Positions 1-9,918 of a DNA stretch of 64,000 nt are shown here, piece after piece. The notes under the pieces were generated by a model. That model was not told where the DNA came from and ran no database searches. It saw only the letters and a program-made list of their open reading frames with translations. The position numbers and the translations under genes are program-made. The stretch is from Misgurnus anguillicaudatus (taxonomy: Eukaryota > Chordata > Actinopteri > Cypriniformes > Cobitidae), in the NCBI RefSeq assembly GCF_027580225.2, contig NC_073356.2, forward strand, positions 1,860,001 through 1,924,000, in the 5' to 3' direction. The number at the start of each line of letters is the position of its first letter. Positions within the stretch are counted from its first letter, which is position 1.

Positions 1-36
1 ATATGGGAGACCCAGGTTCAAATTCCACAAGGTTTA
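1..36 (+). pseudogene. tRNA-derived element, 5'-truncated by the window edge
   Basis: Only the 3' half is present: the right part of the central palindrome, the GACCCAGG stretch, a B box GGTTCAAATTC and the AAGGTTTA 3' end. The 5' half with the A box lies outside the window. The B box resembles that of the theta subtype of the main array. Confidence 0.65.
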
Positions 37-495
37 AGTGGAAATCTCTGTTGATCAGTAGTCACTTCTTTAGCTCTGATAGAGTTTGTGGGCATCTTAT
101 AGCCTGCAATTCTATTTTCCCTTCCCAAAGCCAGTAGGTTGTTCATTTTATTACTGTACCTAAGTCTCCTAAAGCAGTCTTCATAGTTGATGTGGGCTTA
201 AGGTTTCTGCTGGACATTTGAGATCAAATTTAACATAGAGTACTGGACATAGCATTTAGTGCTTTCAGGTAAAATATATCCATGTAAGTTTCAATTTAAG
301 AAAGAGACCAAGACATACAATTAACAAAAAATACATCAGATGCCAACAGTGTCTTTGGGTTTTGAATGAAACAAACAAATTTTCTGATAGTTTTCATGTA
401 TTTGTGGGTTTGACTCTGACTGTACCAGCCACCCAACAATCTGATCATATTCAGCAATACACAGGACCAGATTTTGCTGGCCCAGCTTCTATTCA

Positions 496-568
496 TCCTC
501 TGTAGTCTAGTGGTAAGAGCACTGATTCTCCCATATGGGCGACCCAGGTTCAAATCCCACAAGGTTTA
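496..568 (+). pseudogene. tRNA-derived element, iota subtype, inverted block
   Basis: A 73-nt element with an A box TAGTCTAGTGG at 503-513 and a B box GGTTCAAATCC at 548-558, both fitting the Pol III consensus. It shares two private changes with the elements ending at 14094 and 19882: GGTAAGAGC in the D-arm region and GGGCGACCC after the central CATATG. The inverted block therefore descends from the same subtype family. The T stem keeps only two pairs and the acceptor stem is poor, so it is not a working tRNA. Confidence 0.75.
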
Positions 569-673
569 AGGGGTATTCTCCATTGACCAGTTGTCACTTC
601 TTTAGCTCTGATAGAGTTTATAAGCATCTTACAGCCTGCAATTCGTTTTTCCCTTCCCAAAGCCAGTAGGTTG

Positions 674-1246
674 TTCATTTTATTACTGTTCCTAAGTCTC
701 CTAAAGCAGTCTTCATAGTTGATGTGGGCTTAATGTTTCTGTTGGACATTTGAGATCAAATTTAACATAGAGTACTGGACATAACATTTAGTGCTTTCAA
801 GCTAAATGTATCCATGTAATTTTCAATTTAAGATAGAGTCCTGGACATACAATTAGCAAAAAATACATCAGATGCCAACAGTGTCTTTGGGTTTTGATAG
901 AAGCAAACACATCTTCTTTAGATCTGATAGTTTTCATGTATTTGTGGGTTTGACTCTGAGTCAGAGTCAAACCCATAAATACATGAAAACTATCAGATCT
1001 AAAGAAGATGTGTTTGCTTCTATCAAAACCCAAAGACACTGTTGGCATCTGATGTATTTTTTGCTAATTGTATGTCTTGGTCTCTTTCTTAAATTGAAAC
1101 TTACATGGATATATTTTGCTTGAAAGCACTAAATGTTATGTCCAGTACTCTATGTTAAATTTGATCTCAAATGTCCAGCAGAAACCTTAAGCCCACATCA
1201 ACTATGAAGACTGCTTTAGGAGACTTAGGAACAGTAATAAAATGAA
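674..1246. repeat. 573-bp near-perfect palindrome at array orientation switch
   Basis: Reading outward from the single unpaired G at 960, the left arm (674-959) and right arm (961-1246) are reverse complements over 286 bases with no insertion or deletion. I counted about ten substitutions, roughly 96% identity. The centre reads TTTGACTCTGA, G, TCAGAGTCAAA. Outside 674/1246 the pairing stops because the right arm enters a beta-type unit lacking a 62-bp segment that the left arm keeps. The one-base spacer fits a fold-back inversion (template switch at a nascent hairpin). An assembly artefact is the main alternative. Confidence 0.9.
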
Positions 1247-3915
1247 TCAGAGCTAAAGAAATAACTCCTGGTCAACAGAGAATTCAACTCAAACCTTGTG
1301 GGATTTGAAACTGGGTCTCCCATATGGGAGAATCAGTGCTCTAATCACTAGACTACAGAGGATGAGTTGAAGCTGGGCCAGCAAAACCTGGTCCTGTGTA
1401 TTGTTGCCTATGCCAAGACTGTTGGCTGGCTGGTACAGTCAGAGTCAAACCCACAAATACATGAAAACTATCAGATCTAAAGAAGATTTGTTTGCTTCTA
1501 TCAAAACCCAAAGACACTGTTTGCATTTGCTGTATTTTTTGCTAATTGTATGTCTAGGACCCTTTCTTCAAGTGTAACTCACATGAACATTTGGCTTGAA
1601 AGTACTAAATGTTATGTCCAGTACTCTATGTTAAATTTGATCTCAAATGTCCAGCAGAAACCTTAAGCCCACATCAACTATGAAGACTGCTTTAGGAGAC
1701 TTAGGAACAGTAATAAAATGAACAACCTACTGGCTTTGGGAAGGGAAAAACGAATTGCAGGCTGTAAGATGCCTATAAACTCTATCAGAGCTAAAGAATT
1801 GACTACTGGTCAATGGAGAATACCCCTTAAACCTTGGGGGATTTGAACCTGGGTCTCCCATATGGGAGAATCAGTGCTCTAACCACTAGACTACAGAGGA
1901 TGAGTTGAAGCTGGGCCAGCAAAATCTGGTCCTGTGTATTGCTGACTATGATCAGACTGTTGGCTGGCTGGTACAGTCAGAGTCAAACCCACAAATACAT
2001 GAAAACTATCAGAAGATTTGTTTGCTTCATTCAAAACCCAAAGACACTGTTGGCATCTGGTGTATTTTTTGCTAATTGTATGTCCAGGACTCTATCTTAA
2101 ATTGAAAATTACATGGATACATTTTGCTTGAAAGCACTAAATGTTATGTCCAGTACTCTATGTTAAATTTGATCTCAAATGTCCAACAGAAACATTAAGC
2201 CCACATCAACTATGAAGACTGCTTTAGGAGACTTAGGAACAGTAATAAAATGAACAACCTACTGGCTTTGGGAAGGGAAAAACGAATTGCAGGCTGTAAG
2301 ATGCCTATAAACTCTATCAGAGCTAAAGAAGTGACTACTGGTCAACAGAGATTTCCACTTAAACCTTGTGGAATTTGATCCTGGGTCTCCCATATGGGAG
2401 AATCAGTGCTCCAACCACTAGACTACAGAGGATGAGTTGAAGCTGGGCCAGCAAAACCTGGTCCTGTGTATTGCTGCCTATGCTAAGACTGTTGGCTGGC
2501 TGGTACAGTCAGAGTCAAACCCATAAATACATGAAAACTATCAGATCTAAAGAAGATTTGTTTGCTTCTATCAAAACCCAAAGACACTGTTGGCATCTGA
2601 TGTATTTTTTGCTAATTGTATGTCTTGGTCTCTTTCTTAAATTGAAACTTACATGGATATATTTTGCTTGAAAGCACTAAATGTTATGTCCAGTACTCTA
2701 TGTTAAATTTGATCTCAAATGTCCAGCAGAAACCTTAAGCCCACATCAACTATGAAGACTGCTTTAGGAGACTTAGGAACAGTAATAAAATGAACAACCT
2801 ACTGGCTTTGGGAAGGGAAAAACGAATTGCAGGCTGTAAGATGCCTATAAACTCTATCAGAGCTAAAGAAGTGACTACTGGTCAACAGAGATTTCCACTT
2901 AAACCTTGTGGAATTTGATCCTGGGTCTCCCATATGGGAGAATCAGTGCTCCAACCACTAGACTACAGAGGATGAGTTGAAGCTGGGCCAGCAAAACCTG
3001 GTCCTGTGTATTGCTGCCTATGCTAAGACTGTTGGCTGGCTGGTACAGTCAGAGTCAAACCCATAAATACATGAAAACTATCAGATCTAAAGAAGATTTG
3101 TTTGCTTCTATCAAAACCCAAAGACACTGTTGGCATCTGATGTATTTTTTGCTAATTGTATGTCTTGGTCTCTTTCTTAAATTGAAACTTACATGGATAT
3201 ATTTTGCTTGAAAGCACTAAATGTTATGTCCAGTACTCTATGTTAAATTTGATCTCAAATGTCCAGCAGAAACCTTAAGCCCACATCAACTATGAAGACT
3301 GCTTTAGGAGACTTAGGAACAGTAATAAATTGAATCAGAGCTAAAGAAATAACTACTGGTCAACGGAGAATTCAACTCAAACCTTGTGGGATTTGAAACT
3401 GGGTCTCCCATATGGGAGAATCAGTGCTCTAATCACTAGACTACAGAGGATGAGTTGAAGCTGGGCCAGCAAAACCTGGTCCTGTGTATTGTTGCCTATG
3501 CCAAGACTGTTGGCTGGCTGGTACAGTCAGAGTCAAACCCACAAATACATGAAAACTATCAGATCTAAAGAAGATTTGTTTGCTTCTATCAAAACCCAAA
3601 GACACTGTTTGCATTTGCTGTATTTTTTGCTAATTGTATGTCTAGGACCCTTTCTTCAAGTGTAACTCACATGAACATTTGGCTTGAAAGTACTAAATGT
3701 TATGTCCAGTACTCTATGTTAAATTTGATCTCAAATGTCCAGCAGAAACCTTAAGCCCACATCAACTATGAAGACTGATTTAGGAGACTTAGGAACAGTA
3801 ATAAAATGAACAACCTACTGGCTTTGGGAAGGGAAAAACGAATTGCAGGCTGTAAGATGCCTATAAACTCTATCAGAGCTAAAGCAGTGACTACTGGTCA
3901 ATGGATAATACCCCT

Positions 3916-3987
3916 TAAACCTTGTGGGATTTGAACCTGGGTCTCCCAATGGGAGAATCAATGCTCTAACCACTAGACTACAGAGGA
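3916..3987 (-). pseudogene. tRNA-derived element, epsilon subtype
   Basis: This copy is one base shorter (72 nt) because the central palindrome reads CCCAATGGG instead of CCCATATGGG. It also has CATTGATTC where others have CACTGATTC. The A box and B box (GGTTCAAATCC) are intact. It follows a beta element, and its flank has the private GAATCTGGG change also seen beside 49743. Confidence 0.75.
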
Positions 3988-6955
3988 TGAGTTGAATCTG
4001 GGCCAGCAAAACCTGGTCCTGTGTATTGCTGCCTATGCTAAGACTGTTGGCTGGCTGGTACAGTCAGAGTCAAACCCATAAATACATGAAAACTATCAGA
4101 TCTAAAGAAGATTTGTTTGCTTCTATCAAAACCCAAAGACACTGTTGGCATCTGGTGTATTTTTTGCTAATTGTATGTCCAGGACTCTATCTTAAATTGA
4201 AAATTACATGGATACATTTTGCTTGAAAGCACTAAATGTTATGTCCAGTACTCTATGTTAAATTTGATCTCAAATGTCCAACAGAAACATTAAGCCCACA
4301 TCAACTATGAAGACTGCTTTAGGAGACTTAGGAACAGTAATAAAATGAACAACCTACTGGCTTTGGGAAGGGAAAAACGAATTGCAGGCTGTAAGATGCC
4401 TATAAACTCTATCAGAGCTAAAGAAGTGACTACTGGTCAACAGAGATTTCCACTTAAACCTTGTGGAATTTGATCCTGGGTCTCCCACATGGGAGAATCA
4501 GTGCTCCAACCACTAGACTACAGAGGATGAGTTGAAGCTGGGCCAGCAAAACCTGGTCCTGTGTATTGCTGCCTATGCTAAGACTGTTGGCTGGCTGGTA
4601 CAGTCAGAGTCAAACCCATAAATACATGAAAACTATCAGATCTAAAGAAGATTTGTTTGCTTCTATCAAAACCCAAAGACACTGTTGGCATCTGATGTAT
4701 TTTTTGCTAATTGTATGTCTTGGTCTCTTTCTTAAATTGAAACTTACATGGATATATTTTGCTTGAAAGCACTAAATGTTATGTCCAGTACTCTATGTTA
4801 AATTTGATCTCAAATGTCCAGCAGAAACCTTAAGCCCACATCAACTATGAAGACTGCTTTAGGAGACTTAGGAACAGTAATAAAATGAATCAGAGCTAAA
4901 GAAATAACTCCTGGTCAACGGAGAATTCAACTCAAACCTTGTGGGATTTGAAACTGGGTCTCCCATATGGGAGAATCAGTGCTCTAATCACTAGACTACA
5001 GAGGATGAGTTGAAGCTGGGCCAGCAAAACCTGGTCCTGTGTATTGTTGCCTATGCCAAGACTGTTGGCTGGCTGGTACAGTCAGAGTCAAACCCACAAA
5101 TACATGAAAACTATCAGATCTAAAGAAGATTTGTTTGCTTCTATCAAAACCCAAAGACACTGTTTGCATTTGCTGTATTTTTTGCTAATTGTATGTCTAG
5201 GACCCTTTCTTCAAGTGTAACTCACATGAACATTTGGCTTGAAAGTACTAAATGTTATGTCCAGTACTCTATGTTAAATTTGATCTCAAATGTCCAGCAG
5301 AAACCTTAAGCCCACATCAACTATGAAGACTGCTTTAGGAGACTTAGGAACAGTAATAAAATGAACAACCTACTGGCTTTGGGAAGGGAAAAACGAATTG
5401 CAGGCTGTAAGATGCCTATAAACTCTATCAGAGCTAAAGAATTGACTACTGGTCAATGGAGAATACCCCTTAAACCTTGGGGGATTTGAACCTGGGTCTC
5501 CCATATGGGAGAATCAGTGCTCTAACCACTAGACTACAGAGGATGAGTTGAAGCTGGGCCAGCAAAATCTGGTCCTGTGTATTGCTGACTATGATCAGAC
5601 TGTTGGCTGGCTGGTACAGTCAGAGTCAAACCCACAAATACATGAAAACTATCAGAAGATTTGTTTGCTTCATTCAAAACCCAAAGACACTGTTGGCATC
5701 TGGTGTATTTTTTGCTAATTGTATGTCCAGGACTCTATCTTAAATTGAAAATTACATGGATACATTTTGCTTGAAAGCACTAAATGTTATGTCCAGTACT
5801 CTATGTTAAATTTGATCTCAAATGTCCAACAGAAACATTAAGCCCACATCAACTATGAAGACTGCTTTAGGAGACTTAGGAACAGTAATAAAATGAACAA
5901 CCTACTGGCTTTGGGAAGGGAAAAACGAATTGCAGGCTGTAAGATGCCTATAAACTCTATCAGAGCTAAAGAAGTGACTACTGGTCAACAGAGATTTCCA
6001 CTTAAACCTTGTGGAATTTGATCCTGGGTCTCCCATATGGGAGAATCAGTGCTCCAACCACTAGACTACAGAGGATGAGTTGAAGCTGGGCCAGCAAAAC
6101 CTTGTCCTGTGTATTGCTGCCTATGCTAAGACTGTTGGCTGGCTGGTACAGTCAGAGTCAAACCCATAAATACATGAAAACTATCAGATCTAAAGAAGAT
6201 TTGTTTGCTTCTATCAAAACCCAAAGACACTGTTGGCATCTGATGTATTTTTTGCTAATTGTATGTCTTGGTCTCTTTCTTAAATTGAAACTTACATGGA
6301 TATATTTTGCTTGAAAGCACTAAATGTTATGTCCAGTACTCTATGTTAAATTTGATCTCAAATGTCCAGCAGAAACCTTAAGCCCACATCAACTATGAAG
6401 ACTGCTTTAGGAGACTTAGGAACAGTAATAAAATGAACAACCTACTGGCTTTGGGAAGGGAAAAACGAATTGCAGGCTGTAAGATGCCTATAAACTCTAT
6501 CAGAGCTAAAGAAGTGACTACTGGTCAACAGAGATTTCCACTTAAACCTTGTGGAATTTGATCCTGGGTCTCCCATATGGGAGAATCAGTGCTCCAACCA
6601 CTAGACTACAGAGGATGAGTTGAAGCTGGGCCAGCAAAACCTGGTCCTGTGTATTGCTGCCTATGCTAAGACTGTTGGCTGGCTGGTACAGTCAGAGTCA
6701 AACCCATAAATACATGAAAACTATCAGATCTAAAGAAGATTTGTTTGCTTCTATCAAAACCCAAAGACACTGTTGGCATCTGATGTATTTTTTGCTAATT
6801 GTATGTCTTGGTCTCTTTCTTAAATTGAAACTTACATGGATATATTTTGCTTGAAAGCACTAAATGTTATGTCCAGTACTCTATGTTAAATTTGATCTCA
6901 AATGTCCAGCAGAAACCTTAAGCCCACATCAACTATGAAGACTGCTTTAGGAGAC

Positions 6956-6958
6956 TTA
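6956..6958. repeat. Left target-site copy TTA of the transposon
   Basis: The uninterrupted monomer reads GAGACTTAGGAACAG. Here it reads GAGACTTA followed by the element. The right copy is TAA at 9244-9246. The tag spacing across the insertion (6625 to 9391) is 2,766, which is 2,288 more than the standard 478. That equals the 2,285-bp element plus a 3-bp duplication. Confidence 0.85.
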
Positions 6959-6977
6959 GGGTGTATTCACACCTGCC
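6959..6977 (+). repeat. Left terminal inverted repeat of the transposon
   Basis: Begins GGGTGTATTCA, matching the right end (9227-9243) in inverse orientation over 11 bases, then with mismatches. Bases 6963-6977 are also repeated in inverse orientation at 7037-7051, so the left end forms its own hairpin. Confidence 0.8.
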
Positions 6978-6985
6978 TTGTTTGG

Positions 6986-7000
6986 TTCGATTGAATCGAA
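6986..7000. repeat. 15-bp dyad in the transposon left end
   Basis: TTCGATTGAATCGAA, seven-base arms around one central base. It sits inside the left subterminal region, where GGTGCGGACC-type motifs also recur (around 7022 and 7067). Such subterminal motifs are often transposase-binding sites, but that role is inferred. Confidence 0.55.
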
Positions 7001-7036
7001 CTCAAGTTCGTTTCCCCTCTTGGTGCGGACCTTTTG

Positions 7037-7051
7037 GGCAGGTGTGAATAC
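7037..7051 (-). repeat. Internal inverted copy of the left terminus
   Basis: GGCAGGTGTGAATAC is the exact reverse complement of 6963-6977 over 15 bases. Bases 6959-7051 therefore look like a ~93-bp fold-back nested in the left end, as if a terminus had been duplicated and inverted. Confidence 0.75.
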
Positions 7052-7215
7052 AGCAATCGAACTCTGGTGCGGACCAAACAACCGCACCGAGACCCAGCTG
7101 AAGAGGTGGTCTCGGTCCGGTTCCAAACGAACTCTAGTACGGTTCGTTTAAGGTGTGAACATGTACCGACCTCGATTCGCACCAAATGTATTATATTATT
7201 GTTATTCTGCTAGTG

Positions 7216-7287
7216 TGAGACGCGCTATCAAGCAGTTTATGTCGTGCATGCTGTACGGCAATGATTTTGAATACCTTTATTGTAATA
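7216..7287 (+). repeat. 72-bp direct repeat inside transposon, copy 1
   Basis: Starts TGAGACGCGCTATCAAGCAG and is matched by 7571-7642, 355 bases downstream, with about six substitutions. Both copies lie in short open frames with the residues RRAIKQFMSC, which I do not recognise. The repeat may be a remnant of an internal duplication in the parental transposon. Confidence 0.75.
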
Positions 7288-7570
7288 ATAAACTTTTTAT
7301 TTCTTTGCTTAACTTAGGTGAGTTTGTCCATGTTTATATTGTTGTTGTTTTATATTCATTAAGAATGCAAGCCAATAATTTGTTTAAAAAAATCTAAGGA
7401 TCTTAAGATTTTTTTATGTTATAAGGCGGGTACAATGTTTTCTGTCTATTCGTTTTGTTAAATAAGCGAGTAATTTTACTAATTAATTGTTGTTCTGTTT
7501 TAATAAAAATAAGAATAAACGAATGGGTTGGAATAAACACATATAAAGCATTCATAGTAATGGAAAATTA

Positions 7571-7642
7571 TGAGACGCGCTATCAAGCAGTTTATGTCGT
7601 GCATACTGTGCGGCAATGATTTTAAATACCTTTGTTGTAATA
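7571..7642 (+). repeat. 72-bp direct repeat inside transposon, copy 2
   Basis: Near-copy of 7216-7287, starting with the same TGAGACGCGCTATCAAGCAG. The differences (GCATACTGTGCGG, TTTTAAATACC, TTTGTTG) suggest an old duplication within the element rather than a recent one. Confidence 0.75.
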
Positions 7643-9110
7643 GCAGAATATTATGCATACAAACAGCGCATCTAAATCCGCGTAATTTAACTTTTCCGCG
7701 ATTGCGGAACAAAACGCAAAATCAAAAGAAATGTCTTGCCAACCTGCATTATTTATTTCATGGCAAAATAATAGCAGTAATTTAAAATGTCTTATTATAT
7801 TTTTTATCAAATTATCTAATATTCTTTGATACAGAGTTAGACAACTTGGTAAACATTTCTGGCTTTATATTACTTCAATCTTTCTCCAGCACCCTGCACC
7901 CCATCACCAGCAACACCGCGCCCCACAAACAACAGTCAATCAAAATCTCCTGTGCACATATTACTACATTTTTATTTTATTTTAAAGTTTTAATTGTTAT
8001 CTAGTATAATGAATTATTTTCATACATACGTGAAAGGTCTGTGTGCACCTGCTGTCTCACATAAATGACAAAAACTGGGTGAAGCAATAATGCATTTCAA
8101 TTTACTGTTTTTTAGTCCTTATATTAAGTTGTTGGAAACTTGGGACACAAAAGAAAGGCATCTGTCCACTACCATCTCATCTCAGCGTTAGCAAACTTGT
8201 GCATGCTGTCAGCGCGTGAGGACCGATCTTTTTCCTTTTAGGCTTTGAACTTGAACGGTCCGGTCACAACTTTTTAAAAAGCAACCGTAAAAAACCAAGA
8301 TTACGCAACGCACCTCTCTCAGTGTTGACGATAAGGATTGATTCATATGTTCTCATTAATATCAAACATTTATCAAATATTTATGCGGCTGAAGTGGTTA
8401 ATTATTTTAATATCATTTTCCTTAAATCATCTTGGCAAACCACTGTATGACAGCTGTCTAGGTTAATCAAAAAACAAACGGTGTATCTGAGGTTTTATTT
8501 ATTTTTCATATTTTCATTTTGTTTCTCTGTTCTTATTATATCACTGACTGTTTACTTAATTATTTAATTACTTGAGAACTTCTAATTTAATATTATACAA
8601 GCATTGGTATCCTAATTAGAGAGAAAAAATATATATTTTTGCGCAAATTTCTGGAAATTACTGCTACAAAATTACCTTCATTTTGATCGCAAAAATCACA
8701 AAAATAAATCGCGAAATAATGGAGGGACTGTTTGAATAATCTGAATAGCTAGATTTGTATAAATAGCCTAATGAAAGCCGTATACTGCGCATCTCTCTTT
8801 CCGTGCGGCTCAAAAGCCTGATAACTTTTTACCTGATACATCTTCTGCACAGCGCAACTGTCAGAACATGCTGTCTATGATGTCTTTGCAAAATATATAT
8901 AATATATAATAATATAATATCGTTTAGATGACATTAAATAGTGTGCTTTTCAATATAGTGTCGGCATTTTGGTTTACCTGCTGATAATACCAAATCAGTA
9001 ACAGAACAAATACTGCATTATGAATTATCTCCATTATTTTGCTCTTCCTGCTTTCCCCCACCTGATAATTTCTGTCCAATGAATGAATGACCTTAATGCA
9101 CATGTGGTTA
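7643..9110. other. Transposon interior with no recognisable gene
   Basis: AT-rich sequence with stop codons in all frames at short intervals. It has simple AT runs at about 8887-8921 (ATATATAATATATAATAATATAAT-like). A less AT-rich patch lies at about 8190-8340. I see no transposase motif, no RNA gene and no match to the satellite monomer, so this is probably the degenerate or captured filler of a non-autonomous element. Confidence 0.6.
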
Positions 9111-9188
9111 TGTTTACAAATTTTGGTTCACTTGCAAAAAGGGCAGTGTGAATGCGAACCGCACCAAAAAATAAAAAAATAAAAAACA

Positions 9189-9204
9189 TTTGGTCCGGAC
9201 CAAA
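9189..9204. repeat. 16-bp perfect palindrome near transposon right end
   Basis: TTTGGTCCGGACCAAA reads the same on both strands. Its half-site GGACCAAA also occurs in the left subterminal region around 7072. It may be a transposase-binding site, but that is inference. Confidence 0.6.
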
Positions 9205-9226
9205 GCAAGTGAACTAGCGGACTTTC

Positions 9227-9243
9227 CTGGTATGAATACACCC
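9227..9243 (-). repeat. Right terminal inverted repeat of the transposon
   Basis: Its reverse complement begins GGGTGTATTCATACCAG, identical to the left end over 11 bases, and 15 of 17 match. Confidence 0.8.
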
Positions 9244-9246
9244 TAA
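9244..9246. repeat. Right target-site copy TAA of the transposon
   Basis: The three bases after CACCC are TAA and then GGAACAG, where the empty site has TTAGGAACAG. One base differs from the left TTA copy, either a later mutation or imprecise duplication. Confidence 0.75.
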
Positions 9247-9846
9247 GGAACAGTAATAAATTGAATCAGAGCTAAAGAAATAACTACTGGTCAACGGAGA
9301 ATTCAACTCAAACCTTGTGGGATTTGAAACTGGGTCTCCCATATGGGAGAATCAGTGCTCTAATCACTAGACTACAGAGGATGAGTTGAAGCTGGGCCAG
9401 CAAAACCTGGTCCTGTGTATTGTTGCCTATGCCAAGACTGTTGGCTGGCTGGTACAGTCAGAGTCAAACCCACAAATACATGAAAACTATCAGATCTAAA
9501 GAAGATTTGTTTGCTTCTATCAAAACCCAAAGACACTGTTTGCATTTGCTGTATTTTTTGCTAATTGTATGTCTAGGACCCTTTCTTCAAGTGTAACTCA
9601 CATGAACATTTGGCTTGAAAGTACTAAATGTTATGTCCAGTACTCTATGTTAAATTTGATCTCAAATGTCCAGCAGAAACCTTAAGCCCACATCAACTAT
9701 GAAGACTGCTTTAGGAGACTTAGGAACAGTAATAAAATGAACAACCTACTGGCTTTGGGAAGGGAAAAACGAATTGCAGGCTGTAAGATGCCTATAAACT
9801 CTATCAGAGCTAAAGCAGTGACTACTGGTCAATGGATAATACCCCT

Positions 9847-9918
9847 TAAACCTTGTGGGATTTGAACCTGGGTCTCCCAATGGGAGAATCAATGCTCTAA
9901 CCACTAGACTACAGAGGA
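9847..9918 (-). pseudogene. tRNA-derived element, epsilon subtype
   Basis: A 72-nt copy with the CCCAATGGG centre and intact A and B boxes. It stands in the same context as the copy ending at 3987 (after a beta unit with AATAAATTG upstream), but its 5' flank reads GAAGCTGGG rather than GAATCTGGG. Confidence 0.75.

Larger units (their letters stand above)
1..959 (-). repeat. Inverted-orientation block of the 540-bp satellite array
   Basis: This stretch is the reverse complement of the monomer that fills the rest of the window. Two tRNA-like elements here read on the plus strand, with 3' ends at 36 and 568, a spacing of 532 bp, which is one of the standard spacings of the main array. The block starts before the window, so its length is unknown. 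Divergence from the main array is somewhat higher than between main-array copies. For example, the first ~300 bases carry private substitutions and an AAACAAACAAATTTTCTG variant near 369-386. It joins the main array at the palindrome centred on 960. No gene is visible. Confidence 0.9.
960..6958 (-). repeat. Main satellite array, segment 1 (11 units)
   Basis: Tandem 540-bp-class monomers whose tRNA-like elements all read on the minus strand. Unit tags lie at 1372, 1910, 2442, 2982, 3460, 3997, 4537, 5015, 5553, 6085 and 6625. The subtype order is beta, gamma, alpha, alpha, beta, epsilon, alpha, beta, gamma, alpha, alpha. Spacings are 538, 532, 540, 478, 537, 540, 478, 538, 532 and 540. The space between elements (about 400-470 bases) is AT-rich monomer sequence with no gene. 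The last monomer is broken by the transposon at 6959. Confidence 0.95.
6959..9243. mobile_element. Non-autonomous DNA transposon, PIF/Harbinger-like
   Basis: A 2,285-bp insertion interrupting one satellite monomer. It starts GGGTGTATTCACACCTG and ends with CCTGGTATGAATACACCC, giving imperfect terminal inverted repeats of about 17 bp with the first 11 identical. Target copies are TTA and TAA, a 3-bp TWA target site typical of PIF/Harbinger. Kolobok or piggyBac would need a 4-bp TTAA, and the length arithmetic allows only 3 bp. The interior is AT-rich and I see no transposase: the longest open frames are about 60-80 residues without recognisable motifs. It holds a left fold-back, a 72-bp direct repeat and a 16-bp palindrome near the right end. 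I did not see a second copy elsewhere in the window. The superfamily call is inference from termini and target site. Confidence 0.8.

Noticed and set aside
2471..2671. A 66-residue plus-strand open frame (from TTGCTGCCTATGCTAAG) that recurs in dozens of units
   Set aside because: It starts at a non-ATG codon, has no recognisable domain, runs antisense to the monomer's tRNA-like direction, and its repetition simply follows the repetition of the DNA. Subtypes change residues freely (LMY/LVY, CLGLF/CPGLY), with no sign of protein constraint.
3815..4009. A 64-residue minus-strand open frame across epsilon elements
   Set aside because: It runs through the tRNA-like element and its tail. It opens because the epsilon element is one base shorter, shifting frame. 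No protein features.
7155..7397. An 80-residue open frame in the transposon as a transposase fragment
   Set aside because: No DDE-type motif, no Myb/SANT-like or helix-turn-helix pattern that I can see, and part of it is the 72-bp direct repeat. I cannot support a coding call.
9164..9188. A-rich run (A6-T-A7-T-A6) as a retroelement poly-A tail
   Set aside because: It lies inside the transposon about 55 bases from its right terminus, with proper inverted termini outside it, so it is internal low-complexity sequence.
6959..9243. Kolobok or piggyBac element (TTAA target)
   Set aside because: TTA before GGG and TAA after CCC look like a split TTAA, but the array spacing leaves room for only 3 duplicated bases and the empty site reads CTTAGG, which has no TTAA.
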